NCBI GenBank assembly: GCA_041669745.1
Contig: JBAYAO010000016.1
Span: forward strand, 1-19,678
Origin: JBAZDV01 sp041669745
Lineage (GTDB): Archaea > Thermoplasmatota > Thermoplasmata > Methanomassiliicoccales > Methanomethylophilaceae
Direction of reading: 5' to 3'
DNA length: 19,678 nt
The notes beneath the pieces were generated by a model. That model made no database searches and had not been told where the DNA came from. It saw nothing but the letters and a program-made list of their open reading frames with translations. Shown piece by piece: positions 12,192 through 19,678 of this stretch; positions within the stretch are counted from its first letter, which is position 1, and every line of letters begins with the position of its first letter. The translations under genes were made by a program, and so were the position numbers.

Positions 12192-14244
12192 GTCGATGAG
12201 TAGGATTGTGATTGTTGGTAACAAATCACGTCTGGATGAGGCCATTAATGCTCTCTACAGTCTTGATGCTGTTCATTTGATCGATCATACCAATGGCGCA
12301 GATGAAGGATTTGCTATCGGAGCTTCCCGTCCTTATTCACCGAAGGCTTCTGAGAGGCTTCTGAAGGTAAAAGCAGCAGAAAAAGAGCTCGGTATCAATC
12401 CCAAGAAAACGAAATCAGAACCGATTTCTGTAAAGGATATCGATGTGCAAATCTCATCTGACGGTATTGAATCCGTGGAGGCCGAAATTCTATCGGTCAT
12501 CGAAGAGAAAAACAGGATTGCTCAAAACGTTTCAGATCTCAAAGCAAAAGAAGCAAGTTTGAAATTGCTCTGCAAACTTCCAATAAACATCGAATTGTAC
12601 AGGGGGTACGAATCGATTGCCGTATTTGTGGGTTCTGTGAAATCAGATCCCACCGAGGTTCTCAGTGCGTTCACGAACGCAGAGACATTCATTTCATTTC
12701 ACAAGAAAGAACAGGGAGTTGTCGCAGTCTTCGTAAAGAAGGCTGATAAGGAAAAGATTTCCACGGCGCTTTCGGATTACGGATACACGGAAATTGCCGT
12801 CCCAGAGGGAGCCGGCAATCCTTCTGAACTCTTGGCTACGACCGTAGCGGAGATTTCCGTAGAAGAGGCTGCGCTTGAAGAGATGAACGCGAAGATAAAG
12901 TCGTTGTCTGAAAAACACGAATCCTTTCTCGTCGCTTCCGACGAGGAACTTTCCCTGACCGTCAAGAAAGGAGAAACACCCCTCAGGATAGCAACAAGCG
13001 AATTCTCTTATGTCGTCGATGCCTGGGTTCCAACCGCAAGGGTCGCAGAGGTCGAAAAAGGACTGAGCGCAAGCTTGGGTAACAGTGTCTATGTCGAACT
13101 TCAAGAGAACAGGGGCAGGAATCTCAAAGAAGAAGAAGAAGCCGAAGGTCGTTTCAAGAAAACTCCGACAAAATCCAATAACGGAAATTACGGAAAACAC
13201 TTCGAATATCCTACGTCATTGGTTTCGGTACCGAAGTATCAGGAGGTCGATCCGTCGACCATCATCGGTGTTTTCCTACCTTTCTTCTTCGGTTTCATGG
13301 TCGGTGATGTCGGATATGCCATTCCGTTCATCATTCTCGGCGCATACGGACTCAAGGTTGCCAAAAGCAAGGAGTTCCAGGGTATTGCGACCGTTCTTTT
13401 CTTCGGTGGGATTTGGGCATTCATATTCGGAATGTTCTTCTTCGGTGAGATGCTCGGAATGCACTTTATCACCGATGGGGAACTTGCAGCGGAGATTGCG
13501 GCAGGGACCAATACGACGGTCACATGGGAATATCTGTTGAACATCAAGTTACCGGAGTGGTTCTGTGGAATCATCCCAGGAGAAGCGGGTGTCAGCAAAC
13601 TGCACGCAGTCACATTCCTGTTGAAAGTCAGCGTGTACATGGGTATCGTTCATCTGTTATTGGCTTACGTGGTCGGCTTCTTCAACGTGAAGATGCAACA
13701 CGGTGTCAAGGCGGCCATGTTCGAGAAAGGCGGATGGATCTTCACTTTCATCGGTATGGTGGTCGTGTGTTACGCAATGACGGAATTGCTTTTCACGACA
13801 CCGATGCCGGCAGTCGAAGGTGAACTGCTTTACACGTTCGTGATAGGATTCGTTCTCCTCATCACAGGAATAGCGTTGTGTTGGAAGACAGAGAAAGCGC
13901 AGGCGATCCTGGAACTTCCTGGTATCGTAGGAAATATCCTTTCCTACACTCGTTTGGCCGCCATAGGCATGTCCAAAGCAGGCATGGCGTTGGCGTTCAA
14001 CTACATATCCATTATCATGATTGGCGCAGGTATAGGGGGTATGATGGGAGTAATCGCAGGATTCCCCGTCTTCCTTATCGGTCATCTGATGATCTGGGTC
14101 TTGGCCATCCTTTCAGCGGGTCTGCACGGATTGAGGTTGCAGTACGTTGAAATGATGAACAAGTTCTTTGTGGGCGGCGGTCAGGAGTATGATCCGCTCA
14201 CAGTTAAACGCAAACACACGAAAATCGTAGAAACAGAGGTATAA
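12178..14244 (+). CDS. atpI: A-type ATP synthase subunit I (membrane stator subunit a)
   Basis: A 688-residue membrane subunit that supplies the ion half-channels and anchors the peripheral stalks. The N-terminal half (about 1-360) is soluble and partly coiled coil. From the segment STIIGVFLPFFFGFMVGDVGYA (about 360) onward there are roughly seven to eight membrane helices. The essential arginine facing the c-ring is R592 in LSYTRLAAIGMSKAGMA, the family's most conserved block. GLHGLRLQYVEMMNKFFVGGG near the end is also typical. ATG 12178 has GTGAGG seven bases upstream and overlaps the subunit H gene; ATG 12184 and 12196 are alternatives that change only the first few residues. Its stop is two bases before the subunit K start. 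Confidence 0.96.
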   Translation: MLMSESMSRIVIVGNKSRLDEAINALYSLDAVHLIDHTNGADEGFAIGASRPYSPKASERLLKVKAAEKELGINPKKTKSEPISVKDIDVQISSDGIESVEAEILSVIEEKNRIAQNVSDLKAKEASLKLLCKLPINIELYRGYESIAVFVGSVKSDPTEVLSAFTNAETFISFHKKEQGVVAVFVKKADKEKISTALSDYGYTEIAVPEGAGNPSELLATTVAEISVEEAALEEMNAKIKSLSEKHESFLVASDEELSLTVKKGETPLRIATSEFSYVVDAWVPTARVAEVEKGLSASLGNSVYVELQENRGRNLKEEEEAEGRFKKTPTKSNNGNYGKHFEYPTSLVSVPKYQEVDPSTIIGVFLPFFFGFMVGDVGYAIPFIILGAYGLKVAKSKEFQGIATVLFFGGIWAFIFGMFFFGEMLGMHFITDGELAAEIAAGTNTTVTWEYLLNIKLPEWFCGIIPGEAGVSKLHAVTFLLKVSVYMGIVHLLLAYVVGFFNVKMQHGVKAAMFEKGGWIFTFIGMVVVCYAMTELLFTTPMPAVEGELLYTFVIGFVLLITGIALCWKTEKAQAILELPGIVGNILSYTRLAAIGMSKAGMALAFNYISIIMIGAGIGGMMGVIAGFPVFLIGHLMIWVLAILSAGLHGLRLQYVEMMNKFFVGGGQEYDPLTVKRKHTKIVETEV

Positions 14245-14246
14245 AA

Positions 14247-14471
14247 ATGGTAGAAGACGCAAGTGGATTGATCATGATTGGCGCAGGTATTGCAGTTGGA
14301 ATAACAGGTCTCGGTGCGGGTCTTGCAGAGAGGGATGTTGGTGCCGCAGCAGTAGGTGCCATTACTGAGGATGTAAGCCTGTTCGGTAAAGTGATGATTT
14401 TGATGGTTCTTCCGGAAACAATCGTCATCTTCGGACTCGTTGTTGCCATCCTTGGAATCTTCGTGATGTAA
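14247..14471 (+). CDS. atpK: A-type ATP synthase subunit K (proteolipid, c-ring)
   Basis: A 74-residue hairpin of two membrane helices (about 6-27 and 46-73), the short 8-kDa form that assembles into the rotating c-ring. The ion-binding carboxylate is E57 in VLPETIVIFG. The loop VGAAAVGAITED matches archaeal c subunits. At the position where, from memory, sodium-binding methanogen proteins carry a glutamine (GxGxGxGQG), this protein has GLGAGLAERD with E28. A second acid near the binding helix leaves the coupling ion uncertain. A good Shine-Dalgarno (GAGGT) precedes ATG 14247, in keeping with the need to make many copies. Confidence 0.95.
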   Translation: MVEDASGLIMIGAGIAVGITGLGAGLAERDVGAAAVGAITEDVSLFGKVMILMVLPETIVIFGLVVAILGIFVM

Positions 14472-14492
14472 TCGTAGATCAGAGGCCGTTTC

Positions 14493-15050
14493 ATGGCATT
14501 AGATGATGTAAAGATGGAGATCGATCGTTTTGCGGACGAATCCGCCGCTGCGATAAAGACAGCGGCGGACGTCGAAATTGCAAAGATCATTGCCAACGCG
14601 GACGCGGAGATCTCCACTATGAAAGAGAAAGAGGAAAAGAGGCTCAAAGAAGCTATTGAGCGTCTTGACCGTCAGGAGATCTCCAGCGCAGAGCTGGAGA
14701 GCAAGAAGATCGTCCTTGTGAAAAAGAAGGAAATCCTCGCAAAGGCATTCGCAGAAACGCTCGCTTCTCTTGAATCTACTCCAGTTGCTGAAAAATTGGA
14801 GCAGTACAGAAAGATGGTGGCAGTGTCGAAACAGGTCATCGACAAACCCAAAGCGTATATCGCGGCGGGAGAGTCGTTTACAGCGCAGGATCTTGGGGTA
14901 TCATCGATCATTGCCGATGAAGGTATCACCGGTGGGCTCGTCCTTGAAAGCGAAGACGGAGCCATTCAGGTCGATATGCAGTACAAGACGATTCTTCAGA
15001 CGGTTTGGGACCGCAAGCTGAAAGACCTATCGAATATTCTCTTCGGGTGA
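14493..15050 (+). CDS. atpE: A-type ATP synthase subunit E (peripheral stalk)
   Basis: A 185-residue partner of subunit H in the peripheral stalk. The N-terminal half (about 1-110) is a charged coiled coil rich in Lys, Glu and Ala. The C-terminal half (about 115-185) is the globular head that contacts the top of subunit B. It contains ESFTAQDLGVSSIIADEGITGGLVLES, where the ITGGLVLES block is typical of the family, and ends with a helix RKLKDLSNILFG. AGAGG lies before ATG 14493. The stop codon is five bases before the subunit C start. Confidence 0.93.
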   Translation: MALDDVKMEIDRFADESAAAIKTAADVEIAKIIANADAEISTMKEKEEKRLKEAIERLDRQEISSAELESKKIVLVKKKEILAKAFAETLASLESTPVAEKLEQYRKMVAVSKQVIDKPKAYIAAGESFTAQDLGVSSIIADEGITGGLVLESEDGAIQVDMQYKTILQTVWDRKLKDLSNILFG

Positions 15051-15055
15051 AGGGC

Positions 15056-16114
15056 ATGTTCGGGCGCAAGAAAGGAAAGAAGGGCAACTATCCGTACACG
15101 GTCGCGCGCGTGAAAGCTAAGAAATCGCTACTCATGGGCGACGACGCATACTCAAAGATGCTCATGATGAGTCTTCCAGAGATATCTCGTTTCATCAGTG
15201 AGACCGGATATCAGACGGAGATTGTCGAGCTTACGGGCAAATTCGAAGGCATAAACCTTATCGAGCACGCAACCTACAGGAACATGGCCAGACTCTTCAG
15301 GGGCATTCTTCAGTCCACGACCGGTGAATTGTACGATATGATCGCAGCCGCACTGGAGAAATGGGACATTTGGAACTTCAAGGTCATTCTTCGTGGCAAG
15401 TCATTCGGCTTGGGAGCAGAGGACATAAGGGAGGACCTCGTCCCCGCAGGCAGCTTGGACAGTGAAGCATTGGACAAGTTGATCGCTCTTGAGACAGGTG
15501 ACGAGATCATAGCAGCGTACAGTAAAATGGCGTCGGTTTCTTTCCCACAGGAGATTTTGGCCGCCTACAGGGTGGACGGTAATCTCACGGAGATTGAGGA
15601 TTTTCTCGACAGGAATCATTACGAGAGACTTCTTGTGAGTATAGATGCCTCATCGAGACCTAAGCGCCTGTTCCAAGATTTCATCAGAAAGGAGATCGAC
15701 ATCATCAATCTCGAGACGATCCTGGAATTGAAGATGGAAGGAGTTCACGGAGAGCCTGTAATGAAATACATCATCTCCGGCGGAAAAGATATAGACAAAA
15801 AGCTGGCCACTCAGCTTGCCAATGCCGAGACCGTCTCGGCGGCAATAAACGATTTGGCGCAATTAGATTTCTACGATGATATCAAAGAGGCGCTGGACGC
15901 AGAGACCAATTCGCTCAGGGACATTGTGGCCGGGATGAAAAAATACAAGATGAAAGAAGCAAGGAAGTTCTCGCACCTCTATCCGTTGTCAGTGATTCCT
16001 GTTTTCGATTTCATGCTCCACAAAGAGAATGAAGTCAATAACATAAGGATCGTTGCGAGAGGACTCGAGAGCGGACTTGACAAAGAAATCATCAAGGGAC
16101 TACTGGTGATCTGA
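15056..16114 (+). CDS. atpC: A-type ATP synthase subunit C (central stalk socket, V-type d homologue)
   Basis: A 352-residue funnel-shaped subunit that links the c-ring to the DF rotor shaft. It is mostly helical with the three-fold repeated helical pattern of the family; recognisable stretches include YPYTVARVKAKKSLLM at the start and DFIRKEIDIINLETILELK (about 205-225). The likely start is ATG 15056, because AAGGG sits just upstream and the N-terminal extension offered by ATG 15005 overlaps subunit E and looks unrelated. The C-terminus has EVNNIRIVARGLESGLDKEIIKGLLVI, a conserved ending. It overlaps the subunit F start by one base (TGATG). Confidence 0.94.
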   Translation: MFGRKKGKKGNYPYTVARVKAKKSLLMGDDAYSKMLMMSLPEISRFISETGYQTEIVELTGKFEGINLIEHATYRNMARLFRGILQSTTGELYDMIAAALEKWDIWNFKVILRGKSFGLGAEDIREDLVPAGSLDSEALDKLIALETGDEIIAAYSKMASVSFPQEILAAYRVDGNLTEIEDFLDRNHYERLLVSIDASSRPKRLFQDFIRKEIDIINLETILELKMEGVHGEPVMKYIISGGKDIDKKLATQLANAETVSAAINDLAQLDFYDDIKEALDAETNSLRDIVAGMKKYKMKEARKFSHLYPLSVIPVFDFMLHKENEVNNIRIVARGLESGLDKEIIKGLLVI

Positions 16115-16416
16115 TGGATATAGCGGTTATTGGCAGCGAAGAATTCGTATTGGGCTTCAGACTTGCAGGGCTGAGGCACGTATTCGTAGCGTGTCCGAGC
16201 GATTATCAGGAGAAGATTCTTGAGGCGATGGCTACACCGGGTATCGGAATACTTGCAGTCGATTCAAAGGATCTTGATGTTCTGGCTCCTAATGTGAAAC
16301 ACAGGGTATTGGATTCCATCCAACCTGTTGTTGTTCCCGTTGGGAGAGGTGAAACCGATCTTCGAGAGAAGGTCAAAAGAGCGATTGGCGTTGATTTATA
16401 CAAAGAGGATGAATAG
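16114..16416 (+). CDS. atpF: A-type ATP synthase subunit F (rotor)
   Basis: A 100-residue rotor subunit that binds subunit D and can regulate hydrolysis. It has the Rossmann-like N-terminal pattern MDIAVIGSEEFVLGFRLAG, the central GIGILAVDSKDLDVL segment, and the short C-terminal helix TDLREKVKRAIGVDL. GGTGAT upstream acts as its Shine-Dalgarno, and the start shares the A of the subunit C stop. Its own stop is immediately followed by the subunit A ATG. Confidence 0.94.
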   Translation: MDIAVIGSEEFVLGFRLAGLRHVFVACPSDYQEKILEAMATPGIGILAVDSKDLDVLAPNVKHRVLDSIQPVVVPVGRGETDLREKVKRAIGVDLYKEDE

Positions 16417-18144
16417 ATGAGTAAAGAAGGCGTGATTTATAGGGTCGCTGGACCTGTCGTTACCGCTGTCGGTATCTCCCCCCGTATGTACGATGTCGTG
16501 CATGTAGGGAAAGAGCAACTGATGGGCGAGGTCATCAAGATCATTGGTGATCGCACTATCATCCAGGTTTATGAGGATACGTCCGGCGTCAGACCGGGAG
16601 AACCGGTTACAAACACCGGTCGTCCGCTCGTTGCGGAACTAGGTCCGGGGCTTCTGCACTCCGTCTATGACGGAATTCAGAGACCATTGCCGGCATTGAG
16701 GGAAAAGATGGGAGACTATATTTTCCGTGGAGTTACCGCACCTGGATTGGACAGAGAAAAGAAATGGGAGTTTAATCCTGTCGTTAAAAAAGGCGACGAG
16801 GTACGTCCCGGACAGATTATCGGAAAGGTCATGGAAGGGACCATGGAGCACAGGATCCTTGTGCCCATCGATGTGAAAGGGAAGATAGATGATATCAAGT
16901 CTGGAAATTTCACAGTCGAAGAGACCATTGCGACGATTGACGGAAAAGACGTCATTATGATGCAGAAATGGCCTGTCCGTGTACCGAGACCAGTTATTGA
17001 GAAGCTTCAGCCGGACATTCCGCTCATAACAGGACAGAGGGTCCTGGATACGATGTTCCCGCTCGCGAAGGGAGGCGCAGCTGCGATTCCCGGAGGATTC
17101 GGAACAGGAAAAACCGTTACACAGCAGCAACTTGCCAAATGGTCTGATGCTGAGATCGTTGTATACATCGGATGCGGAGAGCGCGGTAACGAAATGACCG
17201 AGGTCCTTACGGAATTCCCGGCATTGGAGGATCCGAAGACCGGAAACCCTCTGATGAACAGGACAGTCCTTATCGCGAACACCTCCAACATGCCTGTCGC
17301 GGCAAGAGAGGCGTCCGTTTATACCGGAATGACGATCGCGGAATACTACAGGGACATGGGTTATAATGTCTCGCTTATGGCAGACTCCACCTCAAGATGG
17401 GCGGAGGCCATGCGTGAGATCTCTTCAAGGCTCGAGGAGATGCCTGGAGAAGAAGGTTACCCAGCGTATCTGGCAGGAAGACTCTCTGAGTTCTATGAGC
17501 GTGCCTGCCGCGCCAAGGTTCTCTCAGGCGGCGAGGGATCGATTTCCGTTATAGGAGCGGTGTCACCGCCCGGTGGAGATATCTCTGAACCTGTTTCACA
17601 GAATACACTCCGTATCGTTCGTGTATTCTGGGCCCTTGATACCAAACTGAGGGAGAGAAGACATTTCCCAGCCATTAATTGGCTCACATCGTATTCGTTG
17701 TACGACAAACAGTTGAAGGACTGGTATTCTACCAATGTGGCCGAAGATTTCCCTGCTCTGAGAGCATGGGCGATGCAGACACTTCAGAAAGAGGCGGAAT
17801 TGCAGGAGATCGTTCAGTTGGTCGGTTCCGATGCTTTGCCGGATGAACAGAAGATCACCCTTGAGGTTTCAAAGATGATCAGAGAGATCTTCCTGCAGCA
17901 GAACGCATACCATCCGATAGACACATACAGTCCGATCTCGAGACAGTATGTGATGATGAAGCTCATAAGGAAGTATTCAGACCTTGCGAACAAGGCGTTG
18001 GTCGCAGGTGCTTCCGTGGAAAAGATCACAGCGATACCTTCAAAACAGAGATTCACCAGAGCCAAACTTGAAGAGAATGTCGATGCGGAGCTTGTTGCAG
18101 TCGACAAAGACTTCGATGAACAATTCAAGGAGCTGGGGGCATAA
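16417..18144 (+). CDS. atpA: A-type ATP synthase catalytic subunit A
   Basis: A 575-residue nucleotide-binding catalytic subunit. The N-terminal barrel (VIYRVAGPVVTAVG) is followed by the bulge domain of A-type A subunits (about 115-185), then the RecA-like core with the P-loop GGFGTGKT (226-233), GCGERGNEMTEV with the catalytic glutamate, ADSTSRWAEAMREISSRLEEMPGEEGYPAYL, and a C-terminal helical domain. The P-loop is unusual: archaeal A subunits typically read GPFGSGKT, so proline and serine are replaced by G227 and T230. There is no intein in the P-loop, unlike in Thermoplasma and Pyrococcus. Translation starts directly after the subunit F stop. Confidence 0.98.
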   Translation: MSKEGVIYRVAGPVVTAVGISPRMYDVVHVGKEQLMGEVIKIIGDRTIIQVYEDTSGVRPGEPVTNTGRPLVAELGPGLLHSVYDGIQRPLPALREKMGDYIFRGVTAPGLDREKKWEFNPVVKKGDEVRPGQIIGKVMEGTMEHRILVPIDVKGKIDDIKSGNFTVEETIATIDGKDVIMMQKWPVRVPRPVIEKLQPDIPLITGQRVLDTMFPLAKGGAAAIPGGFGTGKTVTQQQLAKWSDAEIVVYIGCGERGNEMTEVLTEFPALEDPKTGNPLMNRTVLIANTSNMPVAAREASVYTGMTIAEYYRDMGYNVSLMADSTSRWAEAMREISSRLEEMPGEEGYPAYLAGRLSEFYERACRAKVLSGGEGSISVIGAVSPPGGDISEPVSQNTLRIVRVFWALDTKLRERRHFPAINWLTSYSLYDKQLKDWYSTNVAEDFPALRAWAMQTLQKEAELQEIVQLVGSDALPDEQKITLEVSKMIREIFLQQNAYHPIDTYSPISRQYVMMKLIRKYSDLANKALVAGASVEKITAIPSKQRFTRAKLEENVDAELVAVDKDFDEQFKELGA

Positions 18145-18146
18145 AT

Positions 18147-19529
18147 ATGACAGCAGCTAAAGTATCTAAAGAATACAAGACCATCTCGGAGATCGCTGGG
18201 CCTCTGGTTTTCGTCAAAAAAACAGAACCCATCGCCTATCAGGAAATGGTCAGTGTTAAATTGTCCGACGGTTCCGTGAAAAGAGGACAGGTTCTGGACA
18301 CGTCTGACGATATCGTGATCATTCAGATATTCGAAGGAACGTCAGGTATCGATATGGATGCCTCCGTGCGTTTCCTCGGAGAAACCATGAAGATGCCGGT
18401 TTCAAAAGATATGCTGGGAAGGATTCTTTCCGGTGCAGGCGATCCGTTGGATGGCGGACCAGCCATCACACCCGAGAAGAAACTCGATATCACCGGAGCG
18501 GCCATCAATCCGTGGGCAAGAGACAGCCCTTCCGATTTTATCCAGACGGGAATATCCACCATCGATGGTATGAACACCCTGGTCAGAGGACAGAAGCTTC
18601 CGATCTTCTCTGGAGCCGGACTTCCGCACAATGAACTCGCTCTGCAGATTGCAAGACAGGCCAAAGTGCGTGGGGAGAACGAGGAATTCGCTGTCGTCTT
18701 CGTTGCTATGGGGATTACCAACGAAGAGAAACAGATGTTCATGAAGGAATTCGAGAGGACCGGTGCGTTGAAAAATGCGGTGGTCTTCCTCAATCTGGCA
18801 GACGACCCTGCGGTCGAACGTATCGTTACACCGCGTCTCGGTCTCACCACGGCAGAGTATATGGCTTTCGAGCTCGGGATGCAGGTGTTGGTGATAATGA
18901 CCGACATAACGAACTACTGCGAAGCACTACGTCAGGTCGGAGCCGCAAGAGAAGAAGTTCCAGGAAGACGCGGATATCCGGGTTACATGTACACGGACCT
19001 TGCACAGTTGTACGAACGTGCAGGAAGGATAAAAGGCAAGAAAGGATCGATCACACAGATTCCGATCCTCACCATGCCAGGTGACGATATCACACATCCC
19101 ATACCGGATCTTTCCGGTTACATTACAGAGGGACAGATCGTCATGTCCAGAGAGTTACATCGTGCCGGTATCTACCCGCCAGTAAATGTATCTTCATCAC
19201 TCAGCAGACTGATGGGTGGGGGTACCGGCGCAGGTAAGACCCGTGAAGATCATAAAGGGGTCTCCGATCAGCTCTATGCGGCATATGCAGAGGGAAAGGA
19301 CCTTCGTGGTCTGGTCGCGATCGTAGGAAAAGAGTCGTTATCGGCGAAAGACAGGAAACTTCTGGACTTTGCAGATCTCTTCGAGGATAGGATCGTACGT
19401 CAGGGATACGATGAAGATCGTTCCATCGAGGACACGCTCGCCATCGCATGGGATATCGTAAAGACCCTCGATATGGATCAGATCACAAGGATTGACCGTA
19501 AGTACATAGAGAAGTACCTAAAGGCGTGA
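18147..19529 (+). CDS. atpB: A-type ATP synthase non-catalytic subunit B
   Basis: A 460-residue partner of subunit A in the alternating A3B3 head. The P-loop region is degenerate (FSGAGLPHNELA instead of a GKT motif), as expected for the regulatory, non-catalytic subunit. Family blocks include YKTISEIAGPLVFV near the start, DPLDGGP, REEVPGRRGYPGYMYTDLAQLYERAG, and ITQIPILTMPGDDITHPIPDLSGYITEGQIV. It starts two bases after the subunit A stop, and subunit D follows after five bases. Confidence 0.98.
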   Translation: MTAAKVSKEYKTISEIAGPLVFVKKTEPIAYQEMVSVKLSDGSVKRGQVLDTSDDIVIIQIFEGTSGIDMDASVRFLGETMKMPVSKDMLGRILSGAGDPLDGGPAITPEKKLDITGAAINPWARDSPSDFIQTGISTIDGMNTLVRGQKLPIFSGAGLPHNELALQIARQAKVRGENEEFAVVFVAMGITNEEKQMFMKEFERTGALKNAVVFLNLADDPAVERIVTPRLGLTTAEYMAFELGMQVLVIMTDITNYCEALRQVGAAREEVPGRRGYPGYMYTDLAQLYERAGRIKGKKGSITQIPILTMPGDDITHPIPDLSGYITEGQIVMSRELHRAGIYPPVNVSSSLSRLMGGGTGAGKTREDHKGVSDQLYAAYAEGKDLRGLVAIVGKESLSAKDRKLLDFADLFEDRIVRQGYDEDRSIEDTLAIAWDIVKTLDMDQITRIDRKYIEKYLKA

Positions 19530-19534
19530 GGAAA

Positions 19535-19678
19535 ATGCCAAATCAGGATATCACTCCTACCCGTTCAGTTCTCCTCGAATTGAAGAAGAGGATCAAACTA
19601 TCCAAAAGCGGATACAAGATCATGAAGATGAAGAGGGATGGACTCATCATCGAATTCTTTGAGGTGATGGAGAAGGCC
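19535..19678 (+). CDS. atpD: A-type ATP synthase subunit D, 5' part only
   Basis: The first 48 codons of the central-shaft subunit, cut by the window edge. The visible protein starts MPNQDITPTRSVLLELKKR and continues KLSKSGYKIMKMKRDGLIIEFFEVM, the well-conserved N-terminal coiled-coil helix of subunit D (PTRSxLLxLKxRLxxAxxGxxLLKxKRDxLI). GTGAGG overlapping the subunit B stop serves as the ribosome site. Confidence 0.92.
   Translation, partial: MPNQDITPTRSVLLELKKRIKLSKSGYKIMKMKRDGLIIEFFEVMEKA

Noticed and set aside
15005..16114. Longer subunit C start at ATG 15005
   Set aside because: It overlaps subunit E by 46 bases, and the added residues look unrelated to the family. ATG 15056 has a Shine-Dalgarno-like AAGGG.
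16417..18144. Intein in the subunit A gene
   Set aside because: The P-loop and the rest of the gene are uninterrupted at 575 residues, and no splicing motifs are present.

Overview
The window is archaeal chromosomal DNA. The markers are archaeal primase PriS, ribosomal protein L18Ae (LX), prefoldin alpha, archaeal FtsY, TiaS, Orc1/Cdc6, a Sec11-type signal peptidase and an A-type ATP synthase operon. Many genes have a TATA-like element 25-30 bases before the start codon and no leader. The combination looks most like a Thermoplasmatota archaeon, possibly of the methanogenic Methanomassiliicoccales; that placement is from memory and is not proven here.

Layout. (1) 53-5089: priS on the plus strand meets a convergent radical SAM gene. 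A plus-strand cluster rpl18a-pfdA-ftsY follows and meets a convergent M20 metallopeptidase. Both convergent pairs overlap by the same four bases through interleaved stop codons. (2) 5273-8440: a prephenate dehydratase-like gene, then a bacterial-type thiolase and tiaS on the minus strand. (3) 8486-10418: a probable replication origin region. orc1/cdc6 is enclosed by two perfect 31-bp inverted repeats, 8844-8874 and 10388-10418, which resemble archaeal origin recognition boxes (a TGGAAA core followed by runs of G). The gap upstream of cdc6 is AT-rich, carries repeated TCAGA/TCTGA half-sites, and encodes a probable 52-residue membrane microprotein in the divergent direction. A membrane-anchored OB-fold-like protein lies just beyond the left repeat. 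(4) 10417-11771: a signal peptidase and dCMP deaminase, divergently transcribed. (5) 11859 to the end: the ATP synthase operon in the order H-I-K-E-C-F-A-B-D, with D cut by the window edge.

How the genes fit together: Cdc6 and its boxes would start replication, PriS makes primers and dCMP deaminase supplies dUMP for dTTP. The large ATP synthase operon runs rightwards, away from the putative origin, and tiaS and the thiolase run leftwards away from it. FtsY and the Sec11 peptidase belong to protein export, and prefoldin and L18Ae to protein synthesis and folding. The main candidate for something new is the cdc6 cassette with its inverted repeats, half-site cluster and microprotein. No tRNA, rRNA, CRISPR array or insertion sequence was seen.
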